A DNA stretch of 64,000 nt, from assembly GCF_026262505.1 (NCBI RefSeq), contig NC_067205.1, forward strand, positions 6,448,001-6,512,000, given 5' to 3'. The first letter of the stretch is position 1; every line of letters begins with the position of its first letter. Made by a program: the position numbers and the translations under genes. The DNA is from Trichomonas vaginalis G3 (taxonomy: Eukaryota; Parabasalia; Trichomonadida; Trichomonadidae). Below are positions 9,843 to 17,157 of the stretch, piece after piece. Below the pieces are notes generated by a model. The model was not told the origin of the DNA. It saw only the letters and a program-made list of their open reading frames with translations, and made no database searches.

Positions 9843-9995
9843 TTAGTTTGGTTTGTTTTCAACTGGTTGTTTAGGTTTTTTAAGTCGGTCTAAAACTTCC
9901 TGAGGTATAGGAAGAACTTGACAAACACGTTGTGTAACTGCTGGAAGCCGACAAATCCATCTTGAACCCATTTGTCTCAATGCTGTATTGTTCAT
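9843..9995 (-). CDS. Small conserved Maverick protein, 50 aa
   Basis: A 50-codon frame starting MNNTALRQMGSRWICR and ending in a Pro/Lys-rich tail (KKPKQPVENKPN). It is conserved in length and sequence in copy B at 39,551-39,703. It has the same leader (ACTGAGATGAA) directly before its start codon as the following 194-residue gene. Conservation between copies and the shared leader argue for a real gene. Basic and small; function unknown. Confidence 0.6.
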   Translation of the reverse strand: MNNTALRQMGSRWICRLPAVTQRVCQVLPIPQEVLDRLKKPKQPVENKPN

Positions 9996-10014
9996 TTCAT
10001 CTCAGTAAAAAACT

Positions 10015-10416
10015 TTACATTCCCCACGTTTGAGGCGGTTGAGGTTGGTTATTGTTTACCCACTGTTGTGCATGGTTATATCCTCTGTTAAAGAATCTTT
10101 CACCTTGGTCCATATAGTGTCCTGCTTGGTTATAGTAGTCATTTGCTTTGTTATAATAGTTTCCTGCTTGTCTTCCTACATTGTCCATCCATCCTTGAAC
10201 TTTTCCTCTTGTTTCAGGATTTGGAATAAGATTTGTTGCATCTCGTGCTACATCCCAACCTTTCTGTACAGTTTGTATAATAGGTTGTGCTTTCTCTTTA
10301 AGTATACCTAATGTACTCAAAATCTTCCTTCCAACTCCAAATACACCTCTGGCTATTGTTCCCACTGCGGGCAAAAATCTGGATGCAACTCCTGCTAATG
10401 CGCCAAATAAACCCAT
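10015..10416 (-). CDS. Small amphipathic protein, minor-capsid/pVI-like candidate
   Basis: A 133-residue protein. Its N-terminus MGLFGALAGVASRFLPAV is hydrophobic and glycine-rich. A Tyr/Asn/Gln-rich body of repeated helices follows, with YYNKANDYYNQAGHYMD in the middle and PQPPQTWGM at the end. The amphipathic N-terminus with a Gly at position 2 resembles membrane-active internal capsid proteins such as adenovirus pVI. That comparison is by feature, not by alignment. Copy B carries the same gene at about 39,131-39,531. Confidence 0.6.
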   Translation of the reverse strand: MGLFGALAGVASRFLPAVGTIARGVFGVGRKILSTLGILKEKAQPIIQTVQKGWDVARDATNLIPNPETRGKVQGWMDNVGRQAGNYYNKANDYYNQAGHYMDQGERFFNRGYNHAQQWVNNNQPQPPQTWGM

Positions 10417-10433
10417 TTCTTATAGGGTAAAAA
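10417..10433. promoter_or_regulatory. 17-bp divergent spacer before the integrase
   Basis: Only 17 bp separate the divergent starts of the amphipathic protein gene and the integrase. The sequence is AT-rich (CTTATAGGGTAAAAA). Both promoters must therefore be contained in, or overlap, the start regions. A similar 18-bp spacer occurs in copy B at 39,113-39,130. Confidence 0.4.
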
Positions 10434-11393
10434 ATGACGAATCCGAACAAGGACCCCTATGTTTCTAAAGCGACAAAGAAAGCACTCATGATAAAAATCT
10501 TTAGTTCAACACCAAATGCTTGGTTTATGGATATCTTGGAAAACATTCCGAGAGTTAGAACAGATGGACCTCCATACTGGTTAATATTTGTTGGTCAAAA
10601 CACAAGATACTGTGAAGCCATACCATTATGGTCCAAAAATATTTTAGATGTGAAAACTGCTTTGACAATATTCGTTGACAAATATCATCCAACAAAACTG
10701 ACATCTGACTGTGAAAGTTCTTTCAAATCAGATGATATTAAAAACTATCTGCGTTCAAAAAATGTAAACCAATATTTCATTGTCGACCAAAACCATTCTG
10801 CTCTTGGTGTCATTGACGGTTGTATAAAAATGTTAAGAGACTTAAACCAACCACAAGGTGGTGAAGCAAATGAAATGTCATATGACGACAAGTATAGACA
10901 CTTCTCCATGGCAAAGATGAGACAAGTTTTAAATATTTACAATAACCGTAAACAAAAAGGTTTGGGAAACCACTCCCCCGAAGAAATGAAAAACAACCCT
11001 GACTTAGAGAAAGACTATATATTTAATAATTTAGTCAAAAGAGACAAACAAGAAAGAATGCCGGGCTTCAAACTTCAGAAAGCTGACAAAGTAAAAATAG
11101 AAATACCTAAACGCGACCCATATGAAAATACTATTGACTATGACAACAATGGGAACCCGACAGGTACTCACATTCGTGTTCGTAAAAATAGAAGAAAGTA
11201 TACAAGGGAATATTATGAAGTTTTAGGCAAACATGGCAAAATGTACACACTGCAAGCAGAAGATAAAACTACTATTGTCAGACCTCGTTTCAAACTTGTC
11301 AAAGTTCAAGGTGGTATACTTTCAAAGACAGTTCCTAACAAATATAAGACAACTCCTGACGAATATGCTAAAGAAGTTGAAAATGACGACTAA
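10434..11393 (+). CDS. Integrase (rve, DDE family)
   Basis: A 319-residue integrase, the signature enzyme of Mavericks, which joins element ends to host DNA. The catalytic core is visible as WFMDILENIPR (first Asp) and KLTSDCESSFKSDD (second Asp), then the region VDQNHSALGVIDGCIKML where the third acidic site is expected. The C-terminal part is basic with an SH3/chromo-like beta section (RKNRRKYTREYYEVLGKHG). It lies head-to-tail-opposed to the fibre gene, whose end overlaps it by 4 bp. The length is usual for the family. Confidence 0.85.
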   Translation: MTNPNKDPYVSKATKKALMIKIFSSTPNAWFMDILENIPRVRTDGPPYWLIFVGQNTRYCEAIPLWSKNILDVKTALTIFVDKYHPTKLTSDCESSFKSDDIKNYLRSKNVNQYFIVDQNHSALGVIDGCIKMLRDLNQPQGGEANEMSYDDKYRHFSMAKMRQVLNIYNNRKQKGLGNHSPEEMKNNPDLEKDYIFNNLVKRDKQERMPGFKLQKADKVKIEIPKRDPYENTIDYDNNGNPTGTHIRVRKNRRKYTREYYEVLGKHGKMYTLQAEDKTTIVRPRFKLVKVQGGILSKTVPNKYKTTPDEYAKEVENDD

Positions 11394-12655
11394 GCATTTC
11401 TATACCATGCGTAAACTGTCATGTAAGGTGGCATGTAGTCTTTACTTTGTCCCGTTGTTTGCGTATATCCTGTAACGCGATGTGTATGGTTTCCATCTCC
11501 CTGAGTGTTACCCCAGAAACAATTTATAGCAAACTGAACGTCGTCTTTAACATCATATCCTTTACCTTTTTTCATTGCTGACCAATCCCAAAATTTATGC
11601 TTATGCCAACCTGCTTGAGATGTACTTAAATCTATGTAGTGACTGTGTGCAGGTAGATTTTCACCCGAAATCGTTTTACTTCCACCTGTTTCCTTTGAAG
11701 AGTTTGCACAATACAAAAACCTGTCGACTATTTGAGTCCAAGTTCCAAAACCAAGTACTACTTCTGGTCTGGTAGAGTTCATTGACGTATAAATAGAGCC
11801 TATAGGATATAATGTTTGAAGTATTTCTGTCTTTAATGTTTGAAGCTCTGTTTTGTCTGCTTTCTTGTCATATAAATCTTGAGCAGTGAATTTAATATTA
11901 TGTTCATCCTTCATGACATAAACATCTTTACATCTAATGTTTCTCATCGTCGTTATGTCGTCATCCGATGTTAAACCTTGTGGAAAGTTAGGAAGTTTCC
12001 AATATAATACATCCCCATCAGTTACGTCAACCGTTCCTTCAATACTTTCTATAGCAACAGTTGTAAAACTTGTATGTGTATGGTTCTTGTCTGCTTTCTT
12101 TTCAAGGCTAACGTTTAAGTCTGTTATTTCAGAAGATGTATGTGTATGTCCAACGGCACTTTTACTGTTTAAGGTTTCTTGTAAGTTTGTAATATTTGCA
12201 ATGGTATGTATATGAGTCTTTTTAGAATATTCGTTTTCAGCTCTTGTCACTTCACTTGACATTTTATTGTCAACATATGTTTTGTCTGCTAGTTCAGGAT
12301 GAGTATGTTCTTTTGTTGCATAAGCATTGTTAGCTCTTTCTTCTTCTTTTGCTATTGCATCGTCTACATATTCTTTGTCAGCTTTGTTGTCAACATCTGT
12401 TTTCAAAAGAAGTTCATTTATAGGTTTCTCGTTTAAAGTTCCTTTTGTTGGATTTATACAGACAGTATTGTTCTTCTTGTCTTGAAACAGAAACTCATCT
12501 GTCATTGGGTTTAAGGTCAGTTTTAAGTTTCCTTCTTTCAATGACTCAGATATCTTAGAATAGTTTGAAAAGTTTGTTGTGTTCTTATTTAGAGCTTGCA
12601 TAATGAGTTGTCGGTTGTGTTGTATTTCTCTTATGGAAGCAATATCTTTCGACAT
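11390..12655 (-). CDS. Phage-type tail-fibre/collar-like protein
   Basis: A 421-residue protein with a helical N-terminus, then repeated GHTHTSSEITDL-type units (HxH motifs). A variable middle follows. The C-terminus has LPAHSHYIDLSTSQAGWHKH and GNHTH motifs and ends in YMTVYAWYRNA. This layout matches phage long-tail-fibre tips and tail-collar proteins, where paired His residues bind metal in a trimeric needle. Attachment to a cell surface is the natural inference. The middle third is unrelated to that of copy B, although both ends match. Confidence 0.75.
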   Translation of the reverse strand: MSKDIASIREIQHNRQLIMQALNKNTTNFSNYSKISESLKEGNLKLTLNPMTDEFLFQDKKNNTVCINPTKGTLNEKPINELLLKTDVDNKADKEYVDDAIAKEEERANNAYATKEHTHPELADKTYVDNKMSSEVTRAENEYSKKTHIHTIANITNLQETLNSKSAVGHTHTSSEITDLNVSLEKKADKNHTHTSFTTVAIESIEGTVDVTDGDVLYWKLPNFPQGLTSDDDITTMRNIRCKDVYVMKDEHNIKFTAQDLYDKKADKTELQTLKTEILQTLYPIGSIYTSMNSTRPEVVLGFGTWTQIVDRFLYCANSSKETGGSKTISGENLPAHSHYIDLSTSQAGWHKHKFWDWSAMKKGKGYDVKDDVQFAINCFWGNTQGDGNHTHRVTGYTQTTGQSKDYMPPYMTVYAWYRNA

Positions 12656-12673
12656 TTTTATTCTAGATAAAAT
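12656..12673. promoter_or_regulatory. 18-bp divergent spacer with TCTAGA centre
   Basis: The start codons of the fibre gene and the VEK-family gene are 18 bp apart. The spacer TTTTATTCTAGATAAAAT is AT-rich around TCTAGA and is identical in copy B at 36,473-36,490. The two hypervariable genes thus share one short bidirectional control region. Confidence 0.45.
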
Positions 12674-13522
12674 ATGCTTTCAATAGAAAAAGAAAATTCA
12701 AGAGTTGCTACAACTAAACCATTAGATGAACTTTTTACTAATGTCGGTCAAAAGTTTGAGACAGAGGCCGTAAAGCATGAAGGCTATCGTTTTGACTACC
12801 CATTAAGATGGCTAAGAGACCCATCTGTCACAAAAGCTATTGGCTTTCGTAGAATAAAATTTGTGTCTGTAGAAGATAAAAGTTTTCCATTTATTGTAAG
12901 GTTTCATATAGATTATATATCTGAAGGGAAACGAAAAATGTGGGAAGAAATTGAGCTAATACAAGTTGACCTTTCATCTTCTCTACAGACTGCGTTAAAA
13001 AATATAGAAGATAAAATAAATTCATGTTATGCAAAATATGCTGATGAATATGCAAATACCGAGAGCACACTTTATGTGAGAATTGTATATGACAAACAAA
13101 ATTCACAAGTGTCATTTCAAATCTACGAAGACAATCCAAAGAAAGACGAACAAATATATACAGAATTCACTGCAATGTCATGGTATTATTTGCAAAGAAT
13201 GTTAAATCAGAAAGTCGAACTTCCTTTAGCAAATATTTACAGTCGATATGCAAGAGATGAACCATATTTATTTAAAGATGTTTTCGACCAAGATGCTATT
13301 ATTGTTCATGCTTCATTTTCTGGCGCCCAAAACTCTTTTTTATGCTTGGCAAATGACTTTTACGAAAAACCTACAAAGTTATACGAACCACCAAGTGGAA
13401 GTATTTCAGACTTTCAAGTATGGTTTACTACAGATGGAAGAAAAAGAATAATTCCATTATACCATGCGTTTTACTTAGAACTTAGTTTCATATACAACTA
13501 CTATCGAACGGTAAAAATATAA
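12674..13522 (+). CDS. VEK-family Maverick protein, second paralogue
   Basis: A 282-residue protein starting MLSIEKENSRVATTKPLD, paralogous to the gene at 6,045-6,903. The first 60 or so residues (to VTKAIGFRR) and the last 80 (from IIVHASFSGAQNSFLC) are almost identical to copy B. The roughly 130 residues between are strongly divergent. It is divergently paired with the fibre gene. Function is unknown. The shared swap pattern suggests it acts with the fibre, for example as a partner or receptor-facing protein. Confidence 0.7.
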   Translation: MLSIEKENSRVATTKPLDELFTNVGQKFETEAVKHEGYRFDYPLRWLRDPSVTKAIGFRRIKFVSVEDKSFPFIVRFHIDYISEGKRKMWEEIELIQVDLSSSLQTALKNIEDKINSCYAKYADEYANTESTLYVRIVYDKQNSQVSFQIYEDNPKKDEQIYTEFTAMSWYYLQRMLNQKVELPLANIYSRYARDEPYLFKDVFDQDAIIVHASFSGAQNSFLCLANDFYEKPTKLYEPPSGSISDFQVWFTTDGRKRIIPLYHAFYLELSFIYNYYRTVKI

Positions 13523-13526
13523 TTTT

Positions 13527-13769
13527 TTAATACGGTTGAGGTGTTGGATTTGGTTGCCAACTAGACTGTGGTGCAGGTTCAGGCTGTTGTATAACAGGAG
13601 CTTGTTCTTCTGGTTCAGGGTCTTTAGGTATAATACCAACGAACTGACCTACTCTTTTACCAATATTTTTGACACCGTTCCAAATTCCTCTTCCTACGGT
13701 TTTTATTCCATTCCATATACCTCTTCCAACTCTTCTGAAGAAGTTTCCAATACTACTGAAGAAACCCAT
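13527..13769 (-). CDS. Small amphipathic capsid-associated candidate, 80 aa
   Basis: An 80-residue protein starting MGFFSSIGNFFRRVG. Two copies of a GRGIWNGIK/V unit follow, then a Pro/Gln-rich tail (PEPEEQAPVIQQPEPAPQ). The strongly amphipathic, basic-aromatic N-terminus suggests a membrane-active peptide of pVI or lytic type. Copies B (35,375-35,620) and C (63,524-63,766) keep the gene. The role is inferred from composition only. Confidence 0.65.
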   Translation of the reverse strand: MGFFSSIGNFFRRVGRGIWNGIKTVGRGIWNGVKNIGKRVGQFVGIIPKDPEPEEQAPVIQQPEPAPQSSWQPNPTPQPY

Positions 13770-13786
13770 TTACTACGTGTAAAAAT

Positions 13787-14149
13787 CTAATGTCCACCTA
13801 GTCTCTTACGTTTCCTGTTGAGTTCCATAGCATTCTTTAACTGGAGCTCATACATTCTGTTTCTCCTCTGGTAGAAAACATATTCTGGGTCAACTCCTGT
13901 GTTCGCGTCATCTGCATAAAGTTGTTTATATCCCACTTCAGGGTTTGTATAAAACTCTTTCCATCTCATATTTGCATACCATGGTGGCAAACCTAACGCA
14001 GCGTCATTTGACATGGCAGTTTGCATTTGTACATCTGTTGGCACTTGACCATAGTTTGCCATTGCAGTTTGTATTCTAACTTCATTTGGAATATTCTCTG
14101 GGTTTGGTTGTCCAGGTTGCTGTGCATTCGCTAAGTTCTGTGCGTCCAT
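13787..14149 (-). CDS. Unknown Maverick protein, 120 aa
   Basis: The protein starts MDAQNLANAQQPGQPNPEN. It has two near-repeats, (V/I)xxQTAMANYGQVP and VQMQTAMSNDAALG, then a conserved WYANMRWKEFYTNPE segment and a basic C-terminus (NRKRKRLGGH). It is conserved in B (34,994-35,356) and in C. It sits 17 bp upstream of the amphipathic-peptide gene on the same strand, so the pair is probably co-expressed. A virion component is plausible; no family is recognised. Confidence 0.7.
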   Translation of the reverse strand: MDAQNLANAQQPGQPNPENIPNEVRIQTAMANYGQVPTDVQMQTAMSNDAALGLPPWYANMRWKEFYTNPEVGYKQLYADDANTGVDPEYVFYQRRNRMYELQLKNAMELNRKRKRLGGH

Positions 14150-14172
14150 TTAATATTAGATAAAAATATCTC

Positions 14173-14304
14173 TTACGAGTACATATACTGAACATTTGCA
14201 GGCATTGGTTCATCTTCATATTCTCTATATCTTTCTGCCACGTCAAATAAATAAATGACACAATGGAAAAAACCTAAAACTAACAATCCGATTTCAAACC
14301 ACAT
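14173..14304 (-). CDS. Small membrane protein, 43 aa
   Basis: A 43-codon frame starting MWFEIGLLVLGFFHCVIYLF, a single hydrophobic span, then a charged tail (DVAERYREYEDEPMP). Its start overlaps the methyltransferase end by 25 bp in a different frame, giving translationally close genes. Copies B (34,839-34,970) and C (about 62,988-63,118) hold the same block. Probably a membrane-anchored accessory protein. Confidence 0.55.
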   Translation of the reverse strand: MWFEIGLLVLGFFHCVIYLFDVAERYREYEDEPMPANVQYMYS

Positions 14305-15107
14305 TTACTTACTAATAAAATTTCTTTATTGTGACACTTTCTCCAGTTTATAGGACCTCTCTCATATTCTATCTTGTCATATATAAACTCATAGTCATGT
14401 ATGTCCTCTAACCATCTCATAACGGTTTCCAAACCACTTTTATCGGATGTAAAGTAAAAGCATGGATGGTTATGTATAACGTCTAAAGTTTCTAAAGAGT
14501 CTCTCAAAGTCCAGTCTACTTGGTATTGAAAATCCCATGTGTTATAGAACGGCTGGTCCACTATAAAGAAAACATTTTCCTTGTCTTTATATTTTTCATA
14601 CAACTCTGTCCAATGACATCTCACAAACTCTATACCCTCAATATATTTTTCTATGTTCTCTTTGAAAACATTTGTATAGTTAAGATATAAAACTTTTGAC
14701 ATAAGTGTTTCAATGTCATGAACTCTTATAGCACCACTATATAATAGTCTAGCAGATATACTATTCCAGTCTATATATTCTGCTTTTTTCAAAACCTCTC
14801 TCACAATATTTTTCTTATCTAATGGTATACGTTCCATCTTACCTATAGGTATCTTTTCTTTTAACTCTTTCAATATATTGTTTGTGTCTGGAATATGTTT
14901 GAGACGGTCCATATAGTTGTCGAAGTCATTGCATATAATCTTTGAGTCTGGGAATATTATATGACATAAATGGGATATATAGAAACTTCCACCGAACAAA
15001 TCTACAAATGTTAGACCATTCGGTAGTTTCTTAAGTTCTCTCAATATAATATCTTTACATCTACTCTTATTTCCAAAGAACGGTAACGGTGGTTTTGTAA
15101 AATTCAT
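14280..15107 (-). CDS. DNA adenine methyltransferase (Dam/D12-class-like)
   Basis: A 275-residue protein with an N-terminal PPLPFFGNKSR (class motif near the SAM site) and VDLFGGSFYISHL (motif I). An acidic motif ICNDFDNYMDRL follows, and later the catalytic region with PFYN. This is the layout of Dam/D12 N6-adenine methyltransferases, found in phages and in several Mavericks. Placed outermost at the element end, it may mark element DNA. Copies occur in B and C. Confidence 0.75.
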   Translation of the reverse strand: MNFTKPPLPFFGNKSRCKDIILRELKKLPNGLTFVDLFGGSFYISHLCHIIFPDSKIICNDFDNYMDRLKHIPDTNNILKELKEKIPIGKMERIPLDKKNIVREVLKKAEYIDWNSISARLLYSGAIRVHDIETLMSKVLYLNYTNVFKENIEKYIEGIEFVRCHWTELYEKYKDKENVFFIVDQPFYNTWDFQYQVDWTLRDSLETLDVIHNHPCFYFTSDKSGLETVMRWLEDIHDYEFIYDKIEYERGPINWRKCHNKEILLVSKCGLKSDC

Positions 15108-15119
15108 TTATATATAATA

Positions 15120-15384
15120 ATAAAAATGTTTTTACCCGAAAAGTGACAGAAAAGTGACAAAGCATGAAAACATATATAATTTGTGAAAAGTGAAACATTA
15201 TATAATGTTTTCGACCCAGAAGACTAACAATTTTCCGAATAAAAACTTCATTTATACTAAACATCTTCAGGGCTAGAGGGCGCAACGCGCCTGGAAGCCT
15301 TCCCAATAAAAACTTCATTTATACTAATCATCTTCAGGGCTAGAAGGCACGAAGTGCCTGGAAGCCCCACTACCTTTTTTTTTT
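15120..15384. repeat. Right terminal repeat of Maverick A
   Basis: Terminal region after the methyltransferase. Two tandem sub-repeats of about 65 bp share AAAACTTCATTTATACTAA and CATCTTCAGGGCTAGA, at about 15,239-15,301 and 15,305-15,367. Each contains a hairpin (GGCGC AAC GCGCC; AGGCAC GAA GTGCCT). The end is GGAAGCCCCACTACC followed by a T-run. It matches the inner sequence of B's and C's left ends in inverted orientation. Confidence 0.85.
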
Positions 15385-15943
15385 AAATTAACAGAAATTT
15401 CCATTTATTTTAAGAAATTTGAAAACAATTGATTCAATTATACGATAAATGGCAGCAATATTGTATAGAATTTCAAAAAGTTCTCATAATCAATCCATTT
15501 AATCATATAATGGATTCTTTATTGATGAAATTTAGAAAATCAATTAATCATTTTCCTCAATTTTTCTGCTGTAAACAAACAATAGCCTATTAAAAAGAAC
15601 GAAAATTATTTATTTGTAAAAACTGAACCATGTTTCGATCTTTGACTTTAATAAAATAAATTACTATTGGATTATCCAATTTTCATTGATAACATTCCAA
15701 TATAAACATCGTATAGCATCTAGACTGGATAAGGAATCAAATAAAATATCACACAAACCATAAATGAAAATAGTTTTTTAATGTATTCTAGAATAAAGTC
15801 ATTTTAATTTGAATTTTGGTGGAAAATCTATGATATTATCTGTTTAAGCATTGAATGTTGAATAGACTGCTTTGCACCTTAACATCAATTCCTTTTCAGA
15901 TAAATATTATAATCTTAAAAATGATTTATCACAGTCATCATAA
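15385..15943. other. Host intergenic, nothing recognised
   Basis: AT-rich sequence between the Maverick A end and the Pmp-like relic. No open frame of useful length, no clear repeat and no RNA gene were seen. Confidence 0.6.
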
Positions 15944-16865
15944 ATAGAGCCTTTATTTTATGCTAAAGATCCTTATACAAGAAAGACATTTCCGAATAAT
16001 TATACGATTGCTAAAACTATCTTTGAAAACTTCATTAATAGATCAATTTTAATAAATAATGAAAATATTTCAACTACAACATATATTAAACGTAGTTTTT
16101 TCTATAACTGTTCCTCTACTTATAGCGGTGGAGCTATTAAGGTCAATACAAATAAAGGAAGCATGTTTTTTGAGAAGCTTTGTTCAATATCATCTAATTC
16201 TCGTGATCATGCTCATTTTTGCTACATGGTTAGTTACCTCGATAATATCAATTCATTTATTGAGTCGTCATTGACATTATCCGGGCATCTATTTGTTGGA
16301 GCCAGTCCGCTATTTTTGCGAGGAGGAATTCAAACGCTGAATTATGTGAATAATTCTGATTCTATATGTAGTTATTATAGTGGACCATTGATGGGTTATG
16401 GAATGGGAAATTCCAAATTCTGTATTAACTATCGTATTAATTCTACTGTAACTTCAGGTGTTGAATTTAGAAAAGAAGAATATAATTATTCTTTTTCTGA
16501 GATAATAAACTCGACTTCTAAATTTTACACAATTGCCGTATCATTCGAGTATTCGGTGTTAAGAGTTAGAAATGTAATAATTTGTGATGCAAATTGCATT
16601 TTTTGGATTTTATCAAAATGGTACCGGTTATGCTTTATTTGAGGACTGTTACTTTGACAGTGATAAGATTGACGAAAAATACGTGAAAAATCCAAGAAAT
16701 GAAAAATTTGATGTCGATTATAGTATTAAGGATCCGGTTGAATGTATAAGCATTCCAAAGTATTATATTGAAGTTTATAAAGTCACAAACTGTCAAATTT
16801 ATTGCTACAACCATATTTGTTTATATTTTTTATTATTCTCTTTAAACCGTGTTATTTCGATTTAA
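15944..16865 (+). pseudogene. Pmp-like beta-helix surface protein relic
   Basis: Host gene relic. A frame open from 15,944 to 16,642 lacks a usable Met near its beginning and encodes RSFFYNCSSTYSGGAIKV. That combines the FxxN and GGAI tetrapeptides typical of chlamydial polymorphic membrane proteins and of the Pmp-like family known in T. vaginalis. The sense then continues in another frame from about 16,584 (FGFYQNGTGYALFEDCYF) to 16,865 and ends in a hydrophobic stretch (CLYFLLFSL). The missing 5' end and the shift at a T-run near 16,600 mark it as a decayed fragment. Confidence 0.55.
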
Positions 16866-17157
16866 TAATATTCAAAATAATATCACTTTTTCCGAAACCA
16901 AAACTGTAGGAAAAAGTGAGTAATTTATTAAAATATTTGAGGCAGTTGTATTGAAAGATATTAAATTACCATTCATAAAATGATGACTTTCACTTAGAAA
17001 CATAATATTAAGAGGTTTTAAGCTGTTGCTATACTTAAGGTTAATCCAATGAAAACAATGTTTTCATATACTCAATTATTGAATAAGACAATATTTTATG
17101 AGTTCTCAAATTTTAAAGTTTATATATGAAATAGTAAATACTTATGATATTTAGTTC

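Larger units (their letters stand above)
1..15384 (-). mobile_element. Maverick/Polinton copy A (left part outside window)
   Basis: Virus-like DNA transposon of the Maverick/Polinton family. Parts seen, left to right: superfamily 3 helicase end, a 139-residue unknown, an unknown on the minus strand, packaging ATPase, KilA-N gene, a 313-residue unknown, a VEK-family protein, B-family polymerase, several small genes, integrase, tail-fibre-like gene, a second VEK-family protein, two small structural candidates, a small membrane protein and a Dam-like methyltransferase. The right end is a terminal repeat closing in CCCCACTACC and a T-run. Capsid genes would lie left of the window. It looks broken, with roughly four to six interrupted genes in the visible part. 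Its close similarity to B suggests a recent family expansion. Orientation is opposite to B and C. Confidence 0.93.

Noticed and set aside
10434-11393. Retrovirus or LTR retrotransposon
   Set aside because: The rve integrase is alone: there is no reverse transcriptase or LTR. ATPase, polymerase, capsid-like and fibre genes identify a Maverick/Polinton.
11390-12655. Phage contamination or bacterial sequence
   Set aside because: The fibre-like gene lies between integrase and VEK-family gene in two copies, with the base composition of its neighbours.
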